DNA of 9,846 bases from Parachlamydiaceae bacterium (GTDB lineage: Bacteria; Chlamydiota; Chlamydiia; Chlamydiales; Parachlamydiaceae): the NCBI GenBank assembly GCA_013815395.1, contig JACDGH010000077.1, positions 1-9,846 on the forward strand. The letters run 5' to 3'. Shown here piece by piece: positions 1-5,876 of this stretch. A program made the translations under genes and the position numbers. The notes beneath the pieces were generated by a model. It was given only the letters and a program-made list of their open reading frames with translations, was not told the origin of the DNA and did not search any database. Each line of letters opens with the position of its first letter. The stretch's first letter is position 1.

Positions 1-243
1 GATGGAGGCACGGATGATATTGATCCGGCTATCAAGCCAACGATCGATCGTCTATTAGCCCAAATTAAAAACTTTTTACCTACGGATGAGCCTAGACTTT
101 CACAAACAATGGCTAGTTTGAGCGAATATATCGATAGTAAAGATTCGACTGAATCTATGCTTTCAACTAGTCGTATGTTTGCGGCTTCTTTGAATGCACG
201 ACCCGATATTTTGGGCGGAAGATTAGGTGCAACATCCGCGTAG
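1..243 (+). CDS. C-terminal part of an unidentified protein (5' end outside window)
   Basis: Frame 1 is open from the first base and ends at TAG 241-243, giving 80 residues of a protein that begins upstream of the window. The stretch is polar and rich in Ser, Thr and Asp, with no membrane segment, and ends in GGRLGATSA. I do not recognise a family or motif, and no function can be assigned. It is supported as coding by the uninterrupted frame and by a strong intrinsic terminator starting 17 bases after the stop. That terminator also shows it is the last gene of its transcript. Confidence 0.7.
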   Translation, partial: DGGTDDIDPAIKPTIDRLLAQIKNFLPTDEPRLSQTMASLSEYIDSKDSTESMLSTSRMFAASLNARPDILGGRLGATSA

Positions 244-260
244 AGAAAAAAGTAACCGGC

Positions 261-292
261 AAAAGAGGAATTCGGGTTTGAATTCCTCTTTT
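261..292 (+). terminator. Rho-independent terminator, probably bidirectional
   Basis: A perfect 13-bp stem pairs AAAAGAGGAATTC (261-273) with GAATTCCTCTTTT (280-292) around a 6-base loop GGGTTT. The T-tract at the 3' side ends plus-strand transcription from the partial CDS. The matching A-tract on the 5' side means the same hairpin would work for minus-strand transcripts, so it could also end the convergent DUF2000 gene. Confidence 0.8.
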
Positions 293-356
293 AACCTAAC
301 TACATAAGAAAAATTATCATTTTAGATTTAATTAAAATACGGGAAGATGAATGAAA

Positions 357-767
357 TTATCTAAGTAATCCCAAAGAACCCGTGTATTTATTGACGAGTT
401 TACGGTTGCCAAAGATGGCCATACCGTGATAGTTCAAAACATCTAATGCGCTCATTTTTAGCTGCGCAGCATACTCTTCATAAGAGGCAGTGGTGGAGGT
501 AGCGTCGATTAGATCGACCACAGTCAATTCTCCTTCATGAAGTTTGATTTTCTCTCGTATCTCTTTTAGCTTGCCTGCTCCTTTTAAGACAGGTAGAGGG
601 ACAGTTGTGATCCCTAGATGCAGATGGCCTGAGCCATCTTCCAAATTATGGCCTACTAAATCTGGATGAAGTTTACCCATGCTCATCATCAGAACGGCGG
701 CCGAATTCACTAATTGCCCTAAGGGCAAATTTTCATTTAATATCACTACACATTTATTCTCCGACAT
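357..767 (-). CDS. DUF2000 family protein
   Basis: A 136-residue soluble protein, the usual length for the DUF2000 family, whose members have a peptidyl-tRNA-hydrolase-2-like fold and no settled function. The N-terminus VVILNENLPLGQLVNSAAVL fits the family's opening strand and Asn/Ala-rich helix. The middle (GSGHLHLGI then PLPVLKG) fits its conserved central part. The ATG at 767 follows AAGGGAG with 7 bases between, a good ribosome binding site. There is no signal peptide. It is transcribed away from the LysR-type regulator at 859, with 91 bp between the two starts, so it is the most likely regulatory target of that protein. The family call is by eye; the biochemical role is unknown. Confidence 0.8.
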   Translation of the reverse strand: MSENKCVVILNENLPLGQLVNSAAVLMMSMGKLHPDLVGHNLEDGSGHLHLGITTVPLPVLKGAGKLKEIREKIKLHEGELTVVDLIDATSTTASYEEYAAQLKMSALDVLNYHGMAIFGNRKLVNKYTGSLGLLR

Positions 768-800
768 ATGTTATCTCCCTTTTAGCATAAGTTATCCTAT

Positions 801-828
801 TTTAGATTAAATGATAATCTGGTATAAT
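801..828 (+). promoter_or_regulatory. Candidate extended -10 promoter of the LysR-type gene
   Basis: TGGTATAAT at 820-828 is a perfect TATAAT hexamer with the extended TGn motif. A weak -35, TTTAGA, lies at 801-806 with a 16-base spacer. The -10 ends 30 bases upstream of the ATG at 859. This is the best promoter-like sequence in the divergent region; the transcript start has not been shown. Confidence 0.45.
804..820. promoter_or_regulatory. Candidate operator dyad AGATTA-N5-TAATCT
   Basis: A perfect 6-bp inverted repeat with a 5-base spacer lies between the -35 and -10 elements of the candidate LysR promoter. LysR-type proteins usually bind interrupted dyads in the divergent region and repress their own promoter. 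Position and symmetry fit such a site. It is not the textbook T-N11-A spacing, so binding by this regulator is an inference. Confidence 0.35.
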
Positions 829-858
829 CAGAATTAACTGTTCTAATGGATCGATCAA

Positions 859-1731
859 ATGTTTGATGAACTTAAAGCGATTGCTATCTTTTCCAAGACT
901 ATTGAAACGGGCTCCTTTAGAGGGTGCGCCGCATCTTTAAGACTTTCCCCTTCAGTGGTGAGCCATCATATTGCGCAACTTGAGCAAAAATTGGGCCTGA
1001 CTCTTTTATATCGCTCCACTCGCAAGATGTCTTTAACCGCAGAGGGAGAACTGCTTTATGAAGCATCGAAAAAAATGCTTGAAGCCATTGAATTTGGTCT
1101 TGATGCAATCTTGCCGGCAGCTAAAAATCCATCTGGAACGTTGAAAGTGACTATGCCATCGATTTTAGTACGCAGTGGCTTGATAGAGAAGATTGCTCGG
1201 TTTTGCAAAGCGTTACCAAATGTCAAACTTCATCTTAACTTTACCGATAAAGTAGTCGACTTAATAGAAGAGAGGTTTGATCTTGGTATCAGGATCGGAG
1301 CCCTCAAAGAGAGCGGTTTAATGGCAAAAAAACTATTTTCCTTTGGTCGAAAACTCGTTTGCTCCCCATCCTTTTTTGAAAAAATGCCCGTGATTAAAAA
1401 ACCGGAGGAGCTGTGCAATTGGGGTTGGATTGGGATTGAGATGCTCCCTCTATCACGTCAGTTTAAAAACAGCTCTGGAAAGATCATCGTTGTCAACTAC
1501 CAAGCAAATTTAATGTGCGATTCAGTGGATGCGGCTTACCAACTTGCCATTGAGGGGGCAGGTTTGAGTTCTCCTCCCGATTTCTTGGTTGAGAACGATA
1601 TCAAGGTAGGCAAGCTCGTAGAAGTCCTTCCTGAATGGCAAATGGAGCCATTGAGTGTCTATGCAGTCTGGCCCCAAAACCTCTTAAAAAACAACCTTGC
1701 TGCTCGATTAAGAAACAGTCTTTTGGCTTAG
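859..1731 (+). CDS. LysR-type transcriptional regulator
   Basis: A 290-residue protein of normal LysR-family length. Residues 1-60 form the winged helix-turn-helix: FDELKAIAIFSKTIETGSF, then the recognition region LSPSVVSHHIAQLEQKLG, then the wing LLYRSTRKMSLTAEG. A linker helix follows to about residue 88. Residues 90-290 form the periplasmic-binding-protein-like effector domain, closest in style to the CrgA-like subgroup. The ATG at 859 lies in the expected place before the helix-turn-helix, though the upstream Shine-Dalgarno sequence is weak (GGAT). It is divergent from the DUF2000 gene and probably controls that gene and itself from the shared 91 bp. The inducer cannot be predicted from sequence. 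Confidence 0.92.
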   Translation: MFDELKAIAIFSKTIETGSFRGCAASLRLSPSVVSHHIAQLEQKLGLTLLYRSTRKMSLTAEGELLYEASKKMLEAIEFGLDAILPAAKNPSGTLKVTMPSILVRSGLIEKIARFCKALPNVKLHLNFTDKVVDLIEERFDLGIRIGALKESGLMAKKLFSFGRKLVCSPSFFEKMPVIKKPEELCNWGWIGIEMLPLSRQFKNSSGKIIVVNYQANLMCDSVDAAYQLAIEGAGLSSPPDFLVENDIKVGKLVEVLPEWQMEPLSVYAVWPQNLLKNNLAARLRNSLLA

Positions 1732-1844
1732 ATCCTATAAATTGGTTTTTCTTTGCTGTATCTCGCCGTAATATGCAACTCGTTAGGAAATAGAATTCAT
1801 CAGTATTTAAATAAAACACAAACATTTACAGCAAAAAGGATCAA

Positions 1845-2204
1845 ATGGGACGTTTTTCTAGGTATATTTCATCTAGTAATGTTGCTATGGCTTTTACAAT
1901 CGGCACTTCCACATGAGCTACCGTAATTCCTAGCTAGCTTACGCAATTGAATGACTTACTAGTAAATCAAGAGGGAAAATTTATAATACAAAAAATTAGC
2001 TATTTAAATATTTATCATCCTCTGTAAGATGCACGTTATATCTGGTTTGGGTTATTTTGGTTTATAGGAAGTGCTTTAATGGGTTTTTTATATGACGTTT
2101 TTTTAATGTCCTTAATCATTTTTTCTGTGGATATTTAGCTCACTGCCATCCCAATTTTGTTTGCTGTGAAAAATGAAAATTTTAAAATAAAAGATTATGA
2201 TTAA
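1845..2204 (+). pseudogene. Decayed membrane-protein gene, possibly MFS-like, with four in-frame stops
   Basis: From ATG 1845 (preceded by AAAGGAT) one frame can be followed for 119 codons to TAA 2202-2204. It is interrupted by TGA 1914, TAG 1935, TAA 2025 and TAG 2136 but by no frameshift. The second half reads as a long hydrophobic region (WFGLFWFIGSALMGFLYDV, then a further segment to LTAIPILF) and a charged tail. This resembles the last two helices of an MFS transporter. The short length suggests an internal deletion or a different small membrane family. The stop overlaps the ATG of the next gene (TAATG at 2202-2206), which implies former translational coupling and supports the frame. Each stop could come from Trp or Gln by a single G-to-A or C-to-T change. 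The MFS assignment is tentative. Confidence 0.5.
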
Positions 2205-2530
2205 TGACTACTATTACCTTATTAATATTATCTAATATTTTTATGACTTTTGCCTAGTATGGTCATTTGAAATATCGAAATTCTCCATTAATTCTCGCAA
2301 TTCTGATAAGTTGGGGAATTGCATTTTTTGAATATTGCTTCCAAGTTCCTGCAAATAGAATCGGAAGTTATGAATTCTCAACGGTACAGTTGAAAACAAT
2401 TCAAGAAATAATAACGTTAGTGGTTTTTTGTTTTTTTTCGTACTTTTACCTTAATGAACCTATAAGAATAAATCAATTTATTGGTTTCATCTTCATTGTT
2501 TTAGCTGCATTTTTTATATTTAAATCTTAA
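2204..2530 (+). pseudogene. DUF486 / DMT-family small membrane protein, broken by a nonsense codon
   Basis: Translation from ATG 2204 gives a protein of the 108-residue size typical of the DUF486 (DMT superfamily) family, with four predicted membrane helices. Recognisable blocks are LLILSNIFMTFA, then YGHLKYRNSP, AILISWGIAFFEYC, QVPANRIGS and QLKTIQEIITLVV. Codon 18 is TAG at 2255-2257, where the family normally has Trp (FAWYGHLK), so a single G-to-A change explains it. The remaining 91 codons are intact. A TTG at 2267 could start a shortened 87-residue product, but this would lack the first helix. The gene overlaps the preceding decayed gene by one base. Either it is a recent pseudogene, or a truncated form is made at low level. 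Confidence 0.75.
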
Positions 2531-2671
2531 TTAAAATAATTTTTAAATTTGAAATTTCAAAGCTATCTTTCCTATCCGTTTAGGTTGAAGCGATTTTAGC
2601 TGAATTGCAACTCAATTTTTGCTATATTTTGGCATCGATTAAGAATTTAGATAGATGCGGAGTATGAAATT

Positions 2672-3232
2672 ATGAAAATCAAAAATCTGTGTCTGCTTGC
2701 TCTTAGCCTTACTTTTTCATGGGGCAATTGCGCTGACAAAACAATCCTTTCTATCCAAGGAGTAACAATGAACCAAAAGATCGAGCACCAAAAAGAAAAA
2801 TTTTTTATTGGGCTCGAATTGAGAACTAATAATGAAGAGTGCTCTTTAGCTATGCCAGCTCATAAGGATAGATTCTTCAAAGAGAACATTGTTTTGAAAA
2901 TTCCAAACAAAGCTAATGGAGATATTCTAGCACTTTATACCGACTACGAAGGAGACTATACTAAGCCGTATTCGTGGATTCTTGGATGTGAAGTTCTTAG
3001 TTTAGAACAAGTGCCCGAAGGGCTTGTTGGAAAAATAATTGCCGAATCAAAATATGCAGTATTCTCAACTAATGGTGAATTTCCTCAAGGCTTAATTGCT
3101 GCATGGCAAGATATTTGGAAATCGAATTTACCTCGCTCTTATACAAGCGATTTTGAAGTTTATCCCAGTGATTTCGATCCTCAACATAATCCAGAAGTTA
3201 AAGTTTATATTGCATTAGAAGAGAATAAATGA
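2672..3232 (+). CDS. Exported GyrI-like / effector-binding-domain protein
   Basis: A 186-residue protein. Residues 1-21 are a signal peptide (MKIKNLCLLALSLTFSWGNCA), with probable cleavage after NCA. Residues 25-183 resemble the GyrI-like or Cass2-type effector-binding fold: LALYTDYEGDY (86-96), SWILGCEV, VPEGLVGKIIAESKYAVFS, AWQDIWKSNLP, DFEVYP, and a closing strand VKVYIAL. Relatives are usually cytoplasmic small-molecule-binding domains or DNA gyrase inhibitors, so the signal peptide is unusual. Cys20 sits in WGNC, which is not a convincing lipobox. The ATG at 2672 follows GGAG with a suitable gap. The Nudix pseudogene starts 3 bp after its stop, so the two were one operon. The fold call is by eye, and ligand and location are inferred. 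Confidence 0.7.
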   Translation: MKIKNLCLLALSLTFSWGNCADKTILSIQGVTMNQKIEHQKEKFFIGLELRTNNEECSLAMPAHKDRFFKENIVLKIPNKANGDILALYTDYEGDYTKPYSWILGCEVLSLEQVPEGLVGKIIAESKYAVFSTNGEFPQGLIAAWQDIWKSNLPRSYTSDFEVYPSDFDPQHNPEVKVYIALEENK

Positions 3233-3235
3233 AAA

Positions 3236-3751
3236 ATGAATAAATATTTTATATTATTAGCCTTAGCTATAGCCCCTTTAATGGGGTATGCAGACTCACA
3301 GGCAGTAACGCAAGTACATAAACCACCAATTCTTACAACGACAGCAATTATCGAAGTGCATGAGGGTGGTTCATTTAAAGGGATCGTGCTGATCGAACGA
3401 GGAAAAAGCTCCCTTTGGCAAAGCTATTCCTGGGGGGAAAGTTGGATATGGTGAAACTGTTGAAAATGCAATAAGACGAGAAATGATGGAAGAAGTCAAT
3501 CTTCAATTAAATGACCTAAGACAATTCCATGTTTACTCTGATTCCACAAGAGATTTTAGACATCATTCGTTGAAGTGGCACATACAGCAAAAGCTTTTTA
3601 GCGGCCAATAGCTGGAGATGATGCTGCAAAAGCCTTTGTCGTTGCATTAGAAAACATCCCATGGGATGAACTCGCTTTTGATGCTCAAGTATTAAAAGAT
3701 TATATTGAGTGGAGAAGCGGGAATGAATCCTTAGCAATGCCTAAACCTTAA
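3236..3751 (+). pseudogene. Exported Nudix hydrolase (ADP-ribose pyrophosphatase-like), frameshifted, copy 1
   Basis: The frame opens with a signal peptide (MNKYFILLALAIAPLMGYA), then GGSFKGIVLIERGK. After an extra A in the run at 3403-3407 the sense continues in another frame as APFGKAIPGGKVGYGE, then a Nudix box G-x5-E-x7-REMMEEVNL, then DLRQFHVYSD. A one-base loss near 3568 shifts the frame again. A TAG at 3599-3601 interrupts the third frame, which ends at TAA 3749-3751 after IPWDELAFD and YIEWRSGNES. Conceptually repaired, the protein is about 171 residues. Family members hydrolyse nucleoside diphosphates linked to other groups. The copy at 7401 has four rather than five A's at the first lesion, confirming which copy changed. 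Three independent lesions argue against a sequencing error. Confidence 0.85.
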
Positions 3752-3760
3752 AAATTTGGC

Positions 3761-3802
3761 GGTATTCAACTTCAGAGAGGAAACTTTCGGTCATTGAATA
3801 CC
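3761..3802. repeat. Short inverted repeat abutting the large palindrome
   Basis: GGTATTCAA (3761-3769) and TTGAATACC (3794-3802) are perfect 9-bp inverted arms with a 24-base spacer. They begin 9 bases after the Nudix pseudogene stop and end exactly where the next palindrome begins. There is no T-tract, so this is not a typical terminator. Confidence 0.5.
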
Positions 3803-3866
3803 CCTATGTGTTCTCTGTGATCTATGTGGTAAAAAACTACCACAAAGATTACAGAGAACACATAGG
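3803..3866. repeat. Near-perfect long palindrome, probable dispersed hairpin element
   Basis: Arms 3803-3831 and 3838-3866 are 29 bases each with only two mismatches, around a 6-base A-rich loop. The outer arm reads CCTATGTGTTCTCTGTGATC. The composition (TGTGTTCTCTGTG and its complement) resembles palindromes that recur in many bacterial genomes and generate spurious hypothetical ORFs with Leu-Cys-rich translations. No transposase is adjacent. It sits at the junction between the Nudix pseudogene and a minus-strand gene remnant, as expected for a mobile or recombinogenic hairpin. Only one copy is in this window, so its repetitive nature is inferred. Confidence 0.7.
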
Positions 3867-3867
3867 A

Positions 3868-4096
3868 AGGAAAAATGACCTGTAAGGTAAACAAGCCCAA
3901 AAATTTCAGCTAAAGAAGGTTCCTTTTTTGTTCCTGACTGAAACATTCTAATGCCAAAAAAGATTGTCTCAACCAAGGAGGCTCGTAGGGTAAGAATATC
4001 CTTCTGAAGCCATTTGTAGATGATCTCTGCGTCATCTGATGGCTGTATCACTTCGTCGATGGCCCACCATCTATAAATAGTAAAATCAGAAACTAA
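3868..4096 (-). pseudogene. Gene remnant, possibly the tail of a biotin-dependent carboxyltransferase beta subunit
   Basis: The minus-strand frame 4096 to 3868 reads LVSDFTIYRWWAIDEVIQPS, then DDAEIIYKWLQKDILTLRAS and LVETIFFGIRMFQSG, before running into the palindrome. An ATG exists at 4051 but has no convincing ribosome site, and any ORF from it would end inside the palindrome. AIDEVIQPSD resembles the C-terminal IDEVIxPxxTR region of acyl-CoA carboxylase carboxyltransferases, though the TR is not kept. The family call is therefore a guess. A 53-bp stretch of it (3986-4038) recurs at 5551-5603 on the other side of the methyltransferase-kinase pair. It lies 9 bp downstream of the kinase stop on the same strand. 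Confidence 0.4.
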
Positions 4097-4104
4097 TCAT
4101 TATT

Positions 4105-4611
4105 TTAACCTTTATCAATGAAATCACACTTGTAATTTTCAATTAGAGGCTTGTCGAAGAGTTGTTTTTCTTCAAATGTCGGTGCTTGGAATGCTTCGAA
4201 CCAGGCTTCAAGCTGATCTCTTGTTATCGAAGGATTTTCCATATCGCGATGTTGAATTCTTTTAAATAGGACATCCTTAGATACAGAGAGATAATGCAAT
4301 TCAACCGTAGCACCAATTGCTCGGGCTGTGAGTCGCAAATTATCTCTTTCAGATTTCCCCCAAGTTCCCCACTCAATGATTATAATAAGGCCGAGTTTAA
4401 GAAGCTCCTGACCAAATTTCCATTGTAATGCTTCTACTTTTCCACGCCTTTCTTCGTCATAGAGGGATAATGAAAGAATATCCATCCACTCATCAGGAGC
4501 AAAGCGAATTGCATGAAGTTTTTTTTCGAGCTTTTTGGCTAATGTAGTTTTCCCTGAACCTGGCAAACCACATATAATAATCAACCTTGGGCCAAAGATA
4601 GTTTTTTTCAT
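4105..4611 (-). CDS. P-loop kinase / AAA_33-type ATP-binding protein
   Basis: A 168-residue soluble protein. A Walker A motif GLPGSGKT lies at residues 15-22 directly after a hydrophobic strand (RLIIICG). A D-E pair follows at 40-41 (FAPDEWM). A second hydrophobic strand ending in acid (IIIIEWGTW, 76-84) is in the place of the Walker B-like strand. A late Arg-rich segment (FKRIQHRD, 116-123) could form the lid. This is the layout of small nucleotide/nucleoside-kinase-like proteins of the AAA_33 group, which includes antibiotic phosphotransferases and polynucleotide-kinase-like enzymes. The start ATG overlaps the stop of the methyltransferase gene (shared bases 4608-4611), so the two are translationally coupled. 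The substrate is unknown. Confidence 0.85.
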   Translation of the reverse strand: MKKTIFGPRLIIICGLPGSGKTTLAKKLEKKLHAIRFAPDEWMDILSLSLYDEERRGKVEALQWKFGQELLKLGLIIIIEWGTWGKSERDNLRLTARAIGATVELHYLSVSKDVLFKRIQHRDMENPSITRDQLEAWFEAFQAPTFEEKQLFDKPLIENYKCDFIDKG

Positions 4612-5351
4612 AAAAGACCATCATCTAATTGCAATAAAACTACTCTTCTATTGCTAAATATAAAATTTTTTATAACTTTATAACCATGAAAAGAAATGGA
4701 TTGCTTTTTCTCAAATATTAGAGCACAAATTGCTGTTGCACTAAGTTTGTTTTTTAAACTATCTAAAAAACATTGCGAAAAATTTTCAGCAGATACAGGA
4801 ACGTCCCACTGTGTAAGTCGCCCATAGGGAAGGTCGGTAATAACGATTTCATATTTTTCTTGAAGTAACAAATTTTCTTCTATAATTGCATTTTGTTGAA
4901 AACATCTAATCTCTAAAGGGCTTAGATGCGTTTTAAGTTGCAAACGATAAGCGCTTTCTAATGCTTGTTTATGTGAATCTTTATTATAATTTTTAATTAA
5001 ATTATTTAATTCTTCTATCCGCCTAATTAAACCTTCTGGTGTTAAAAGCAATAGATTTTTATTTGCAAATTTTAATACGTCTTGATTTGTATCTGAAGCT
5101 GTTATTGAAATTATATCATTTCTATGAAGAAATCCTAAAATAGTACAAGAATAAGCTACTCCACAAAAAGGATCATAGATTCTGTAAGGCCCCATTATGC
5201 CTTTATTACGTAAGTAACAAATACAATGTTGGAAAATTTCGCTACTTAAACGTACAGGAAAATTCGTAGCTCCTGGATTTCCATAAATCACTCGTCCGCT
5301 AGAGTAATCCTCATAATTCTGATTAGAAGTATATTTATATTTATTTTTCAT
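4608..5351 (-). CDS. AviRa-like 23S rRNA methyltransferase
   Basis: A 247-residue class I SAM-dependent methyltransferase that matches the AviRa family, whose founder methylates a guanine of 23S rRNA and gives avilamycin resistance. The N-terminal block has YSSGRVIYGNPG (16-27) and FPVRLSSEIFQ (31-41), which are diagnostic. Motif I is YDPFCGVAYS (59-68), followed by TILGFLHR (70-77). The acidic loop is ASDTNQD (85-91). Motif IV is TDLPYGRLTQW (172-182). The C-terminal strand is RRVVLLQLDD (235-244). All expected motifs are present, so it should be active. The ATG at 5351 has only a weak Shine-Dalgarno sequence. It overlaps the kinase gene by 4 bases. Whether it protects against an orthosomycin or is a housekeeping modification enzyme cannot be told from sequence. 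Confidence 0.85.
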   Translation of the reverse strand: MKNKYKYTSNQNYEDYSSGRVIYGNPGATNFPVRLSSEIFQHCICYLRNKGIMGPYRIYDPFCGVAYSCTILGFLHRNDIISITASDTNQDVLKFANKNLLLLTPEGLIRRIEELNNLIKNYNKDSHKQALESAYRLQLKTHLSPLEIRCFQQNAIIEENLLLQEKYEIVITDLPYGRLTQWDVPVSAENFSQCFLDSLKNKLSATAICALIFEKKQSISFHGYKVIKNFIFSNRRVVLLQLDDGLL

Positions 5352-5364
5352 AAAAACTTAAAAT

Positions 5365-5454
5365 TTATACTGCAGCTTCTACGGTTACTTTTTCGGCTGT
5401 TATATAGGAGGTGTCAATAATTTTAATCTTACGCTCCTTAAATAATTTTCACCC
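5365..5454 (-). pseudogene. Possible C-terminal scrap of an upstream gene
   Basis: On the minus strand, 27 codons between TGA and TAA 5365-5367 read KLFKERKIKIIDTSYITAEK then VTVEAAV. The scrap ends 13 bases before the methyltransferase start. The composition looks protein-like, but no family is recognised. It may be the tail of a deleted first gene of the methyltransferase operon. It is short enough to be chance. Confidence 0.2.
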
Positions 5455-5550
5455 AAAGGAGCAAATCATAACAGAAAACGTTTTTGGAATTCAGTTAAAA
5501 AATGCGGTGGCCTTTCGCATGAAGCGAGTGAATAATTAAGATGGACCAAT

Positions 5551-5603
5551 TAGGGAACAAATATCCTTAATAAGTCATCCGAAGTTGATCTCTACGTCAT
5601 CTG
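5551..5603 (-). repeat. Second copy of the 53-bp remnant repeat
   Basis: Without gaps, 41 of 53 bases match positions 3986-4038, in the same orientation. The best-preserved part is GATCTCTACGTCATCTG against GATCTCTGCGTCATCTG. On the minus strand it translates as DDVEINFG, a stop, then LIKDIC, matching DDAEIIYKWLQKDIL of the other copy. Homology is therefore at both DNA and protein level. The pair brackets the methyltransferase-kinase genes. Confidence 0.6.
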
Positions 5604-5867
5604 TCATTATTTATCACATTTGAGCCTTGATTAGAACTAGGCCGTAAAAAAAGTAAAGTAATTGCTATCTTTCACTATCTAGATGAGCACCCTTAGAAGT
5701 TGCGTTTTGAATTCAAAAAAAATTAAATTTGTAATTTTTTTATTTTAAAAAAAAGTTGATCTTTATCTTTTTTAAGTTTATCAACCGGTATTGGGATCTA
5801 AGTGTCGTGCAATTCTTGGGAATTTTACCCTAAAGGAAGTAGCACATTTAACAATATTTATTTTTAC

Positions 5868-5872
5868 GGAGG
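5868..5872 (+). promoter_or_regulatory. Ribosome binding site that fixes the start of the C1q-like gene
   Basis: GGAGG lies 4 bases before ATG 5877. This supports ATG 5877, which opens directly into a signal peptide, over the in-frame upstream GTG at 5802. The GTG would place 25 extra, non-signal-like residues ahead of the signal peptide. Confidence 0.8.
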
Positions 5873-5876
5873 TTTT

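Larger units (their letters stand above)
5455..5876. other. Non-coding stretch with remnant DNA and AT-rich tracts
   Basis: No intact gene is visible. An AAAGGAG at 5455-5461 precedes ATA where a start codon might once have been, followed by 22 codons to a stop at about 5538. This could be a dead gene start. The 53-bp repeat copy lies at 5551-5603. A perfect palindrome TTTTGAATTCAAAA is at 5705-5718. From 5714 to 5754 there is an A/T run that may act as an UP-like element or bend for the following gene. A 6-bp inverted repeat GTTGAT/ATCAAC spans 5755-5785. No confident -35/-10 pair was found. Confidence 0.45.

Noticed and set aside
1752..1835. Inverted repeat TTTGCTGTA / TACAGCAAA as a LysR terminator
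   Set aside because: The arms are 9 bp and 66 bases apart with no adjacent T-tract; too weak to call.
1845..2530. Stop-codon reassignment in this organism
   Set aside because: TAG, TAA and TGA all terminate intact genes here (for example TAG after the LysR-type gene), and the in-frame stops are confined to genes that also look damaged.
3516..3737. 73-codon minus-strand ORF
   Set aside because: It lies antisense to the Nudix pseudogene, has no ribosome site, and its sequence is explained by the Nudix frames on the other strand.
3791..4051. 86-codon minus-strand ORF as a real gene
   Set aside because: Its last third is translation of the palindrome and its first part is a gene remnant that continues upstream of the ATG without a ribosome site. 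It is annotated as a remnant instead.
5457..5541. A short plus-strand frame after AAAGGAG
   Set aside because: It has no valid start codon and only about 22 codons, and no family is recognised. It is mentioned only as possible debris.
5682..5747. A 21-codon small ORF beginning ATGAGCACC
   Set aside because: There is no ribosome site, and it runs into the AT-rich tract; most likely chance.
5802..5876. GTG start giving a 214-residue form of the C1q-like protein
   Set aside because: The extra 25 residues are not signal-like, and ATG 5877 has a strong GGAGG and opens a signal peptide.
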